Positions 37,997-48,915 of a stretch of DNA of 64,000 nucleotides are shown one piece after another. The position numbers and the translations under genes were made by a program. Under the pieces are notes generated by a model. The model was not told the DNA's origin. It searched no databases and saw only the letters and a list, made by a program, of their open reading frames with translations. The stretch lies in the NCBI GenBank assembly GCA_024734555.1, contig JANPWX010000215.1:1064012-1128011 (forward strand), given 5' to 3'. Source of the DNA: Trochalopteron elliotii. Lineage: Eukaryota; Chordata; Aves; Passeriformes; Leiothrichidae. Numbering within the stretch: position 1 is the first letter of the stretch; each line of letters begins with the position of its first letter.

Positions 37997-38568
37997 TGTC
38001 ATGTTTTAAGCCCAGCTGGAAACTGAGCACCACGCAGCCTCTCACTCAACCTCCTTCTCCCTTCCTTCCAACCCAGTGGAATGGGGAGGAGAATCAAAGT
38101 AAAACTTCTGGTTGAGATAAGAAGAGTTTAATAAGGAAAGCAAAAGCCACACACAGAGAAAAGCAAGGAATTAATTCACTGTTTCCTGTGGGCAGGCAGG
38201 TGTTCAGCCATCTCCAGGAGACCAGAGCCCCATCAAATGCAGTGGTTACTTGGGAAGACAAATGCCATCATGTTAAATGTCCCCCCTGTTGCTCTTTCTT
38301 CCCCACTGCTTTATATACTGTGCATGATGTAACAAGGTCCGGAATACCCCTTTGATCAGCTGGAGTCACCTGTCCCAGCTCTGTCTCATCTCAACCTCCT
38401 ATGAAACCCTAAGTTCCTTGCCAGTGTGGCAATGTGAAAAGAAGAAAAGGCTTTGGCTCTGTGTAAGTCCTGCACAGTAACAGCAAAAACATCTGGCACA
38501 AATCTGAAACACAGCCTGTACTAGCCACTGAGAAGAAAATTAACTTTACCCCAGCTGAAACCAGCACA
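37997..38568 (-). mobile_element. Solo LTR, minus strand, with 5-bp target duplication
   Basis: Read on the minus strand it starts TGTGCTGGTTTCAGCTGGGG and then TAAAGTTAATTTTCTTC. It has a TATA box (CAGTATATAAAG, 38309-38320), a CCTGGAGATGGCTGAACACC segment, a polyadenylation-like ATTAAA (38127-38132), and ends CATGACA. It is therefore complete from TGT to ACA. Flanking bases GAGGG (37992-37996) and GAAGG (38569-38573) form a 5-bp duplication with one mismatch. This is the same abundant avian LTR family as the truncated plus-strand copy at 24219. No internal genes remain. Confidence 0.88.
38309..38320 (-). promoter_or_regulatory. TATA box of the minus-strand solo LTR
   Basis: CAGTATATAAAG on the minus strand, at the position matching the TATA box in the sister LTR at 24.5 kb. 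Confidence 0.65.
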
Positions 38569-40250
38569 GAAGGAAAGAAGGTGGAGAGACTAACCTACCA
38601 GACATTTCACAAGCTACATACATGACTACTGCATCAAGAAATTTGCTTTGAGCAGAGTCACATAAGAGTGAGGGTGATTTTAACCCTACTTCAGACCATA
38701 TCATATTATAGCCAATTGTATATTATTTTTCCCAACTCCAAAATGTAAAACAAATGTAAAAGGAGAAGAATAAGGGCATCTACTATGAGACCTTGCTTAT
38801 CACTCTACTGTCTGTATAAATTATACTCAGAAGAGCTTTTCAAATTTCTCTTTCCTTTTAAGAACATCCCATCATAAAAATATTTTCCAACTAGCACTGA
38901 ATTAAATCCATTGTGCTTTCCTCTGACACTGATGAAGGAATTGTGTGCTATGTTTTCATGACAAACACATCATTAGTGTACATACATTTAAGCTGATTAT
39001 TTCATTCAGCAAGAAGGGACATTAGGGTTAGAATGATACAAAAGCACAAATCACACTTGATGTTTCCCAAATACCATGCTTTGTGTGATCCAATCAAGAT
39101 TTCATCAAATGTTTTATTAAACTCAGTCACGCGAGCCTTGCTGAAGCCAGATGATCTCTTATTATCAACTAGGAGTAAATTACATTCATTTTTGAACTGA
39201 ATTTCAATTAAACTTTTTCTAAAATACTTGGAAGCTAGAAGAGGGTTAACTTATAAAACCACAAATTTGCTGCTGTGTTTTTCCTAGAAATGAAATGGTA
39301 AGCAGAGGAAATCAGCATTGTAAATATTGCTGTTCACAAAAAGATCGAAGACTATGATACCAGCAATATATGATATGATCACTAATCACTAAAAGAAATT
39401 CACTTTGATTTACTCCTCATTTGTATTATAAAAGGTATCATTTTAATTTGAAACAAACAATAAGAAAATGATTCCTGACTAGGGAGATAAATTGCCTGTT
39501 AGTAAACAGCATAAAAAATGCTTCATGTTTCCTCCATATGAAAGTTACATTTTCCATCTTTTATGTGCAAGATGAACAGGGCAAAAACCTAAATATACAT
39601 ATTCAAAAGCATGAGTGAGCCTCCTATTCAGAGGGTGAGAAAGAAAATGCTGAAAAGAGGAGTTTCTGCAGCAGGCCTTCCTGAAATGAACCCTTTGTTA
39701 ACAGTAACATGTGCTAGATGAGGTGTATCAGAGGCAGAAAGAGACTTGCCTGTCCACTGAACTGCTAATTCAACACCTGAGGTATGCTGAGTGGAGAAAT
39801 GCCTCTCATAATCTGAATAATCAAGGAAGAAAGAGTATTTCTAAGCTCTGTAATGTGCACTCCAGAACTGGAAATCATGGCATTAATTTAACTGCAAGTA
39901 CAATTGTAAGAATCCTACTTAGAAACTACCTTAAAAATTACAGAACAATGCACAAAAGGATAGGGATCCAGCTCTCTGAGGTATGTGCAAGGGCAAACCT
40001 GGTTCTTTCCCGTTATTGTCTGCTCGTATCTGTGAGCAGGCAGCCTGTTTTCATCACTCCATTCACACCAATTAAACCTTTTATCAGGCACTGGTAATGC
40101 TCAACTGCACACTCAAGGCACATGTCAATAAGGTAAAATAACGTGTTTATAATTGTTTCCAAAACTAGCTGATTATATTTAGCTTGGCATACTGCACTGG
40201 GCACACCTGGCAGGATGGGGATAGCAGGGGGCTGCTGTACTGGTATCAGG
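38569..40250. other. Unique AT-rich DNA, no gene recognised
   Basis: A 128-codon plus-strand frame at 39711-40097 lacks recognisable domains. No transposon identified. GC rises in the last 70 bases before the hexamer array. Confidence 0.45.
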
Positions 40251-40563
40251 AGGAAAAGGGAAAGGGAAAGGGAAAGGGAAAGGGAAAGGGAAAGGGAAAG
40301 GGNNNNNNNNNAAGGAAAAGGAAAAGGAAAAGGAAAAGGAAAAGGAAAAGGAAAAGGAGAAGGAAAAAGAGAAGGAGAAGGAGAAGGAGAAGGAGAAGGA
40401 GAAGGAGAAGGAGAAGGAGAAGGAGAAGGAGAAGGAGAAGGAAAAGGAAAAGGAGAAGGAAAAGGAGAAGGAAAAGGAAAAGGAAAAGGAGAAGGAAAAG
40501 GAAAAGGAAAAGGAAAAGGAAAAGGAAAAGGAAAAGGAAAAGGAAAAGGAAAAGGAAAAGGAG
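40251..40563. repeat. Polypurine hexanucleotide array with an N gap
   Basis: About 310 bp of pure purine on the plus strand in ordered blocks: (GGGAAA)n at 40258-40302, nine N at 40303-40311, (GGAAAA)n, then (GGAGAA)n at about 40370-40440, mixed units, and (GGAAAA)n again to about 40560. The change of unit across the gap suggests that the true array may be longer or was joined across unresolved reads. Long mirror-symmetric purine tracts of this kind can adopt triplex DNA. The long lysine/arginine-rich, GKGKGK and SFSFSF frames through it are artefacts of the repeat. Confidence 0.95.
40303..40311. other. Nine-base assembly gap
   Basis: A run of nine N inside the hexanucleotide array, at the point where the unit changes from GGGAAA to GGAAAA. 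Confidence 0.99.
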
Positions 40564-40800
40564 GGGCAGAGATGTGAGGAGACACCAAGGAGCTGCTCTT
40601 GTGCAGCAAGGATTTGGGGGCCCACAGGAGGAGCCGTGCTCTTGGGAGGAGACACTTCGTGCAGAAGAGGAATACCCCGATGGCCAGTGGCCTGCTCATG
40701 ACCCATGGGGAACAGGGAAACCCCAGGCGACTGCAGCCCATGGAGAGCCTGTGCTGGAGGCTGTACACTGCACAGAGAAGGGGGATGCCCAGTGCAGACC
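40564..40800 (+). mobile_element. Probable ERVL-like LTR fragment (R/U5 part)
   Basis: GC-rich sequence with GAGACACCAAGGAGCTGCTC, GAACAGGGAAACCCCAGGC and ACTGCAGCCCATGGAGAGCC, then GTGCTGGAGG. It resembles the repetitive central part of an avian ERVL LTR family, where CTGCAGCCCRTGGAGAGGACC and CACGCTGGAGCAG motifs recur. In that family a GAAAGGGAAA stretch precedes this part, which could have seeded the adjacent hexamer array. The fragment is short and diverged. The match is from memory. Confidence 0.45.
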
Positions 40801-42034
40801 AAGTAGCAGGAGTAAGAAACTCTTACACACAACTCCAACTTCCTGCATGGCACATTCAAGGGAAGTTGGATGGTCTGAGTTTAACTCACAGTGAAAACAA
40901 AGAAGTTGACAGAAGAAAGGGGTTGGAAGATGTGCTCAGCCTAGCTATGTCTTCTTTTTTAACCTCAATTACAGATCAGTGATTAGAAATTTATATTAAC
41001 TGGGAATGAATTAAACTAAATGTAAGCTCCCTGAGGGAAGTCTGTTTTTTCTGCAACACATCTATAAGTTCTTATATTTTTTATGGGTGTTTCACTATCA
41101 TTCAATTGATGAGATTAATCAGAAAAAGGATATAAAACTGCATTGTCAGCTTAATTATTACCATTAGTCTTCCCCTAGAAGAGGTCTGATATAAGACTAA
41201 TTTCAAATATATACTCAAATGAAACTTATGGCTCTGATAACCACAGCAGATGTTCAGGACTGTTTGCTCTTCATTCTTTTTGTTTACATTATATTGCAAT
41301 GGTTCGATGTTTTTACAGTGGATACAAACCTGGAAGTATGTCTTGCTTCTCAAGTACCAGAATGTACACAGCACCACTTACTTCCAGCACTGTGTTCAAA
41401 CCCTTAACTGCAAACTGGAAATTTAAACTGGGCACTTATTTGAAAATTGAGTGTAAAGAATGAAAAAGATTTCTGACTTGAAATAGCGTTAGTAATGAGT
41501 AACTGAAAGCCACAAAGCATTTTTTATCCAAATACACTGAATCATTCAAGTAGTGAAAAATAAAGTAGCCATTCTGACTCTTACTGCAGTATAATCCCTC
41601 TTAGATATGACTTCCTAAAGCATAGACCATTCCGAGACTGACTCCTCAGTAGGTTGAAACCACAGCTTCTCTAATAACCTAATAGAGCAGTTACAGCAAG
41701 TTGACAGGAAAATGGCAAGGATATAATAATTGATTAAAAGGGTGATCGGGATAGTGCAGTTTCTCTCAATACTGATTAAAGCAAACAAACCAAATATTAC
41801 ATGGCATTTACAAACCAAAATTCTTTCCCTTTCAAAATGCAAAGAGCCTAATTAGACAACCATATGAAGAAACAGATGCATAATTTACTGTTGGGTAGAC
41901 ATTACATAGCAGTAGAATCACACTGGATATTTCTAGTGTCAAAATTTTTCCAGCATATTTTATTATTTATTACTTCCTCAGGGAAGATTGAGGACTCATA
42001 AAACATCATTGACCAAACTGTCCAAATATCTCCT
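40801..42034. other. Unique AT-rich DNA, no gene recognised
   Basis: No exon, RNA gene or transposon recognised between the LTR-like fragment and the CR1. Confidence 0.5.
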
Positions 42035-43177
42035 TTTACGACAAGGTGACCCTCCTGGTGGTTTCAGTAAAAAGCCTTTGACATAGCATACTCCTGGAAA
42101 AGCCCATGGCTTGGGCATTTTCATTCTTCACTGGGTTAGGAACTGGCTGGAGAGCCAAGCCCAGAGGCTGGCAATGAATGGTGTTGCATGCAGCTGTCAG
42201 CCACTTACTGATGGTGTCCCCCAGGGTTCAGTGTTGGGTCCCATCCTGTTTAATATCTTCATTGATGATCTGGATGAGGGGATTAAGTCCTCCATCAGTA
42301 AATTTGCAGATGACACCAAGTCCTGGAGTGCAGGAAGGTTCTGCAGAGGGACCTGGACCAGCTGTATAGCTGGGCCAAATCCAACAATATGAGAATTAGC
42401 AAGACCATGTGCCAGCTCTTGTGCTTTGGTCACAACAACCCTGTGCAGGATCACAGGCTGGGCACAGAGTGGCTGGACAGTACCCAGGTGGAAAGGGATC
42501 TGGGGGTACTGTTTGACAACAGACTGAACATGAGCCAGCAGTGTGCCCTGTTGGCCAAAAAAGCCAATAGCATCCTGGCCTGGATCAGGAATGGTGTGGC
42601 CAGCAGGAGCAGGGAGGTCATTCTTCCCCTGCACTGGGCACTGGTGAGGCCACACCTTGAGTGCTGTGTCCAGTTCTGGGCCCCCCCAAAGGAAGGATGT
42701 TGAGATGCTCAAACACACCCAGAGAAGGGCAAAAAGGCTGGTGAAGGGTCTGGGATAGAAGGTCTATAAGGAGTGGCTGAAGGAGCTGAGCTTGTTTAGC
42801 CTGGAGAAAAGAGGGCTCAGGGGTGACCTTATCACTCTCTACAACTGCCTGAAAGGAGACTGTAGCCAGGTTGAGGCCAATCTTTTCTCCCAGGCAACCA
42901 GTGACTGAACATGAGGACACAGTCTTAAGTTGCATCAGGGGAAATTTAGGCAGGGCATTAGGAAAACATTCTTTGCAGAAAGAGTGATTGGGCACTGGAA
43001 TGGGCTGCCCAGGGAGGTGGTGGAGTCGCTGTCACTGGAGGTGTTTAAAAAAAGACTGGATGTGGCACTTAGTGCCATGTTCTGGTTGACAGTGTGGTGT
43101 CAGGTCATAGGTTGGACTAAGTGATCCCAAATTTCTTTTCCAACCTAATTTATTCTGTGATTCTATGACTCTGTGAA
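42035..43177 (+). mobile_element. 5'-truncated CR1 LINE retaining reverse transcriptase motifs
   Basis: The most complete CR1 in the window. It enters ORF2 near a degenerate AFD motif (AAGCCTTTGACATAGC, 42073 on). It then has [16 protein letters not shown] (42210 on), IDDLDEG and the catalytic block KFADDTK (about 42301-42321). A frameshift just after the FADD block moves the frame, which continues as [35 protein letters not shown] and LVRPHLECC. After further breaks it resumes at [18 protein letters not shown]. The 3' end has TTGGACTAAGTGATCCCAAA and the octamer tail TCTGTGATTCTATGACTCTGTGA. It cannot be active because of several frameshifts. Confidence 0.95.
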
Positions 43178-43469
43178 ATAAATGGGAGGACCTGGGAAAT
43201 AAATGGAAGTCCTGATCAGGCATGTAATTTTTTACTGTCTGGAAATTCTCAAAACCTTAGATGAGAATCTCTTCATAGATGGCAATATCAGTCTATTACT
43301 TTTCTTAACATGAATTATGACTAGAAGATGGTCTCATTTGTCTTTTTAAGGTTTTCTCACTATATTGTACTAAAATATTAGAAGACTAAACACAACATAA
43401 CCTCAAATTGGGATACTGATATGAAAACAGTCTGTTTCTTCGTGACAAAAAAATTCCAATTCTATGTAC
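43178..43469. other. Spacer between two tail-to-tail CR1 copies
   Basis: Begins with a small duplication (GAAATAAATGGGAGGACCTG then GGAAATAAATGGAAGTCCTG at 43175-43215). The rest is unique AT-rich sequence. Confidence 0.6.
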
Positions 43470-43875
43470 ACCCAATGATGAGAGTGATTTGAGCTGGAAG
43501 GGACTGTCTAAAGATCATAATGTCCAGCCCCCCTGGCAGGGGTGGGCAGAGACATCTCTCACTGCACCAGGTTGATCAAAACCCCATCCAACCCTACTGT
43601 GAATGTTTCCAGGGATGGGGCATGGGCCGTGGGGAATCCACAACTGCTCTGGGCAGCTTCTTCCAAGGTCTTGTCACCTTTATTGAACAAAATTTCTTCC
43701 TTATACCCAATCTAAAACTATCCTCTTTCAGTTTAAAACCATTACTTCTTGTCCTGTCACTACAGACCCCCTTATAAGCCCTTTTTAAGTGTTGAAAGTC
43801 TGAAGTCCGTTTTAAGTATTGAAACACTGCAGTAAGGTCTTCCCAAGCTGTCTCTTTCCAAGGCTGGACCTAGAA
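43470..43875 (-). mobile_element. CR1 LINE fragment, minus strand (ORF2 C-terminus and 3' UTR)
   Basis: On the minus strand an open frame of 77 codons matches the CR1 ORF2 C-terminus: CSDRTRSNGFKLKEDSFRLG, then IRKKFCSIKVTRPWKKLPRAVVDSP. The 3' UTR follows (reverse complement of AGCTGGAAGGGACTGTCTAAAG), and the last octamer is diverged. It faces the CR1 at 42.0-43.2 kb tail to tail. An (ATTTTT)n array begins 50 bp beyond its 5'-truncated edge. Confidence 0.92.
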
Positions 43876-43923
43876 AGAACGTAAAAAAGTCTGCCTGTGC
43901 AATAGATGGGTTTAAATGATAGG

Positions 43924-44003
43924 TTTTAATTTTTATTTTTATTTTTATTTTTATTTTTATTTTTATTTTTATTTTTATTTTTATTTTTATTTTTATTTTT
44001 ATT
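43924..44003. repeat. (ATTTTT)n hexanucleotide microsatellite
   Basis: About thirteen near-perfect ATTTTT units. It lies close to the truncated end of the neighbouring CR1. Confidence 0.95.
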
Positions 44004-44890
44004 TGTTTAAATATTGCTAACAGTTTGACAAAATACTGTGAACATCCCTCTTGCGAACTGTTTTATTCCTTCTGGGATTAAATGTAGTAATCAACAAGTA
44101 ACAGCTTAAATCAGTAAATATAAGTGAGTTTATAATTCTTTCCTGATGGTTAGGATAACTCTAGATATTATGATAAAGGTACAAATATTGACTGCAAACT
44201 TGTAGTGACTGTTTGAGTCCTTTGATGACCACTGAACTGATGTGAAAAAGATAATTCTTTGGGGATAGATGATTCCCAGAGAGTCAAATTTGGGTAGTAG
44301 TAACATTTCCACAGACATAAGGTGAAGGGTAAGCAGCAGGGTGAAAAGGAAAGAAAACACGCCACTTAGTGGACCTGATACTGAGGCAGATGGTGCAGGG
44401 TCTCATACTCTGTGCAGTCACTCAAAATACTGGGTACAAATCTCCTGAAAGTAGGAGAAGTAATATATCCACTCTCTATAAGGAATTGGAAATTCTTAGC
44501 TTTCCTATGCTCATTGGTAGCCAAGTTTAGTTTGTTTTATCATCACAGGCAAAGGTTTACAGTAAGTCTCACCTCATGGCTGAGACTCGTGCTAGTAAAT
44601 GCAAATTCCATACTATGGCACTTCCTTTCATTTGTTTTTAGCAGCAAATCTGACCAAAAAGTAAAGATAACACATGACTTCTGGCTAAGAAAGGTGGCTG
44701 CATGTCTCAGATATAACCTGCTATTTGTGACTAAGTACATGAAGGAGAATTAGTTGTGTTTGCCTGACAATATGAGATGGTCCATATGTTACATATTTCT
44801 GAATTCCGCACTTTGAATTTGTCAAGTATACAAAATACAAGTAAATGGGGGTTTTTTCCAAGGCACAGCTATATAGGTGTATTTATATAA
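44004..44890. other. Unique AT-rich DNA, no gene recognised
   Basis: A 113-codon plus-strand frame (44412-44753) has no recognisable domain. Nothing else seen. Confidence 0.45.
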
Positions 44891-45136
44891 TGTTGAAATT
44901 CTCTAGCCAAACAAACTGTTTAATTCAGCCTAAAACATGTGTGATAATAAAGTATGGTTGAAAGTTACATGGAGAAATGACTTTTTTTTAAGAATTAAAC
45001 CTTTGAAAGGAAATGTTGAATTCTCTAGCCTAACAAACCGTTTCATTCAGTCTAAAACAAATGTGATGATAAAATGTGGTTGAAAGTTATGTGGAGAAAT
45101 GATTATTTTTTTTAAGAATTTAACATTTGAAGGGAA
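44891..45136. repeat. 123-bp tandem duplication, two copies
   Basis: Copy 1 (44891-45013) and copy 2 (45014-45136) both begin TGTTGAA and share, in order, TTCTCTAGCC, AACAAAC, GTTGAAAGTTA, GGAGAAATGA, TTTAAGAATT and GAAGG/GAAAGG. They differ by scattered substitutions (for example CAAACAAACTG against CTAACAAACCG) and small indels, so the duplication is not recent. The unit does not resemble any transposon I know. Confidence 0.92.
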
Positions 45137-46850
45137 TTCTTCCCTTCTTTCAACTGCATGCATAAGTATTCAAAAGGCACAAACCTTACATTTAATAGTT
45201 TAAATATTTTTTCACTTCTTATTCGCTTTAACAGAAAGAAAATAAGATTCACGACAGAATTTTACAGAAATGTTTCTGCAAAATTTTCCTAAAACTAGGA
45301 CACTCTCAAAAACATTGGTTCTAGAGCTGTCATTTCTGAAGAGAGGTTTCATTTATGTGAAGTTTGGAACCTATCTGATGTGATTCTGGTATGATCTGAA
45401 GTGCTGCAGATGCTCTACATGCTTCAGTAAACAAGATGCAAAACACTGATTAAGATTGTTTCAGCCGTTTAAATTCTTTTTCTATGTTGATTTTCAATGT
45501 GTTATAATCCCTTTTGCAATTTACGATGAGACATTTTCAATCATCTCCTTTTTTGAGGTCACAGAAAATTTGGCAAGGAAATGTCTAGATTTTCAGTTTC
45601 TGTTAACAGAAAAAATCTACTTTGAAGGGGTTGCATAAATCCATGAGGTGTAGGAGATCACTGATTTATTTTATTTCATGTAATGAAAACACATCTGTGG
45701 AAACAGCAAATTAAGTCATGATGAGGCCAAGCACCCTGAGGAGTCGGAGAGAAGGATGGTTATTAAGCAAGGAGCAGTTAGGAAGCAATCATGCTGCCCT
45801 CTCTTTCTGTCCCTATGAGGCATTTCATATGCTCTGGAGCAACCACCTCAGCCCAGTGGTTGAAGTAACCACTTGTGCCACTTCTGTTTAAAAACCAAGA
45901 TCAGGTTCACAGGTGAATCTTTTCAGTGCAGACTGGCACACTTAAATGGAGTCTTAAATTTACATCTTTTCTTCTTGTGCTGCTCTTGGATGCACAAGAC
46001 AAAATAGCTGACAAAATTGCTTTTTGCTTCCAAACCAAGCCTTTTAAGAATGACGAAACTACTGATTGTGCTATACGTAGGTCTGATCTGATCCTGATAT
46101 TGTTGATATCAACAAGAGTTTGGCAGTTTAATCTCAGTGGGAAGATCAGATTGATTAAGCAATGGACATTAATAAAAATAGAATGTTCTTAGTAGAGTTT
46201 AAAATAAAGCAACTGTTCTGTTTCAGTGATAAATTCTGAGGAAACCTAAGTACTTTGGTGAGCACTCCATAATTTAAAGTCCTGTATTTTTTAAGGTACA
46301 AGGAGATGTTTTTTGCTTTGTTCATCAGAACAGAAGATTAGAGAAATAATTCTGCTATTGAAAAAGAAACAACTAGATAGAGAGATACCTTACTCCCACA
46401 TTAAATTCAATAGGAACTCAGTCTGGGAGTAGGAACACCTGTAGAGAATGTAGAAGATGAACTGAATAGGCAGTATTTTATTAGGAGGAAAGACCTAGGA
46501 AGAAAAATCAGCATCCTTTCATTTATACATTAATACATTTCTTTCTAATGCATGAAGGAAGTTCTGACTGAGACCATCCCTTTTATGGACAGGCATTTTT
46601 TTAATTACTTTAATTATAATCAGGCTCATGATCCCAACATACGATCCTACCCACTTCAGGCAGCAAAGCTTACAATTTTATTTCCAAATATGATCTAAGA
46701 AAAAAGATTGTAACTTAATTCTGAGATGTGTTGATGTTCCCTGGCATACACTGTCTGTTTAATCATCTTCCAACAGAGACAAACACTTCATAACTCTGGT
46801 TTACCTGGATACTTAAGTACAGAAAGAACTGTCTTGCCAAATCTTTGCAG
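45137..46850. other. Unique AT-rich DNA, no gene recognised
   Basis: No coding or transposon signal recognised up to the candidate exon. Confidence 0.45.
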
Positions 46851-46923
46851 TGTTGATAGGCTATACCAGGAAACATGACTAAGGCATTCTCAGAAAAAGA
46901 CCCAGTTGGCTCACAGCAGACAG
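46851..46923 (+). CDS. Candidate small first coding exon (speculative)
   Basis: An exon-like block bounded by an acceptor-type sequence (CTTTGCAG, ending 46850) and a consensus donor (ACAG followed by GTAAGTG, GT at 46924-46925). Within it an ATG at 46875, in good start context (A at -3), opens MTKAFSEKDPVGSQQT plus one base, giving a phase-1 exon end. An in-frame TAG lies upstream near 46857, so this ATG would be the first codon rather than an internal methionine. The peptide is hydrophilic and not one I can assign to a gene. No partner exon was found in the window. If real, the rest of the gene lies outside, separated by a long intron. Chance occurrence is a serious alternative. Confidence 0.25.
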
Positions 46924-48107
46924 GTAAGTGTTGCCTTTACAGGAGAAATTTATATCTCCAAAATAAGTAGAAAGTATAAAACTTAATTTTTCAGATTTTT
47001 CAATTATATTTACTGGAAAGCAGCACTAGCCTTGATATCTTGGAGCATTTATTTGCTAAATTTAGCCTTGTGAAAGTTAATTTTACAATATGTATTTTGT
47101 TGCATCTCCCTTTTTAAATTTAAAATGCAACGGAAAGCTCCACAGTGGACCTTGTTTTTTCTCTCGATCCCAGACATCAAATTCCTAAAGCAAATGAACA
47201 CTGGTTTATTTTTAATATGTCACTTGAATCTTTTACTCATCTCACACATACATGCTGACACATAGGACTTTAAAGCCAAAAGATGATATTTATCTGAGCT
47301 GGATCCTCATTAGTTTCAAATAAATTTGCTTTAGGCCAGTAAACTTGTACTGAATTCACCAGCTGGTCATCTGGTCTATAACTGGAGAGTGTTAGACTAT
47401 AAATAATAAAAACCATTCAAAAGAGACCATACAGACTTGATTTTTCTATAATATTTTAAAGTAGGATAAGTAAGGCTTAAGTTAATGGGGTGAGCAATGC
47501 AGTACAACTGATGGCAGAAGATTACAGGAACATGAACTGTTATTTCCCTTCATTTGACCCATCTTCTTCATTTCATCAGGCACTGCAGGAAAGAGGCAGA
47601 GGAGCTGGTAACACTGATGTGTCATGCCAACAATCTGGAGGGCTGCCTAAGCTGGCTAGGGTTTAATGTCATCTGCAGCTCTTAAGGATGCACTTCCACA
47701 GCAGCAAGACAGGGCATTGCTGTTAGAGAGTGAAGATATTAGCAACAAAATTGCTGAGATTGAAGTTATTATGGCTGGAATGTGTGTGTAGGCACTAAAC
47801 ACAAATTATAAAACAAGAGTTAAAGGTGTGACAAGGTTAAAACCCCTCTATTGAAAACATAGGACATTGTTTCTAAAACACTATTCCCAGCAGTAAAATT
47901 AAGAAATGTATTATGTCAAGACTAAAAGTCTTGAAGTTGGAAAAATCAAAGCCCAGCTGTCTGTCAGCAAAGGTCCTTCATTGTAATACAATGAAGATGG
48001 CGGCAAGGTTGCGTTTTATCACATACAGCATCTCTTTTCCTGTTAGTTGCTCAGGAGAACAAACTGCAAACATATATTTCAAGGACATATGTAAACACAC
48101 ACATGCA
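46924..48107. other. Unique DNA, no gene recognised
   Basis: Slightly GC-richer at 47.58-47.73 kb. No identifiable exon or transposon. Confidence 0.45.
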
Positions 48108-48193
48108 CAAAAAAAAAAAAAAAAAAGAAAGGAAAAAAAAAAAAAGAAAGAAGAAAGGAAAGACCTAGCCAAAAAAAAAAACAAAACAAAAAC
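48108..48193. repeat. A-rich/GAAA low-complexity tract
   Basis: Runs of A broken by GAAAGG and GAAAGAAG units, ending in an ACAAAACAAA segment. A second pure A run of about 16 lies at 48517-48532. No retroposed gene or SINE body is recognisable upstream of either. Confidence 0.9.
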
Positions 48194-48915
48194 CCTGGAC
48201 AGCAGGGGAGAAATGTGGCCTAAGATCTACGGAGACTGAAGAAAGCAAGATTTTGACCCAAATTAGATTCTAACATCTGATAGCTACTAAAGGTTGTAGA
48301 GTTTGTCATTGCCAGTCAAGACGGCCCAGAGCTGCTGTGGGGACTCCACTGCCAAGTCTCTTCTTTGCAGCACAGAAGTGATCCTGGCCAGGCCAGCTGG
48401 ATACACATTTTGTTGGCAAAAATCTTAACATATTCAATGCTATTTAAAATGTTTTTACCATGGTCCTAATGGTAGATCACTGAAGTCAATAGAAAATTAA
48501 TATTTATTTCTTTAGTAAAAAAAAAAAAAAAAGAAGACATTGATACATTGATTTTATACTTCAATTTTGGCCTAGAAAGGGAACACCCACATTAATGTTT
48601 CAGGGCAGATCAGGAACATGCTTTTGAAACAAATCCTCTGAAGTATTCACATATTTCTTTCATATTGCAAAGTACTGTCAGAGTACAAACAGTTGATAGA
48701 GAAGTTGAACCAGAAGATGCTCTCAGAGTTTACTGTTACTCACTGACTCTTCTCCACCTGCTAATGGGCACTTCTCATGGGAACACACTACAGCTAGTTC
48801 CAAGTAAAAATCATTTCTGCTACAGTCATTGGTACCCCAGCACGAGCTGTAACTACTCCTATAGTTAACATTGTTACTTAAATAGCCTTTCCTTTCCCTG
48901 ATGGGGCAGAGGACA
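48194..48915. other. Unique DNA, no gene recognised
   Basis: Contains a 16-base A run at 48517-48532. Nothing else is recognised. Confidence 0.45.

Noticed and set aside
39711..40097. 128-codon plus-strand open frame
   Set aside because: No domain, no start context and no splice evidence; likely chance in low-GC DNA.
40013..40894. Long open frames of 226-251 codons on both strands
   Set aside because: They are translations of the purine hexamer array (RKRKRK, GKGKGK, SFSFSF, PFPFPF) running through an N gap, not proteins.
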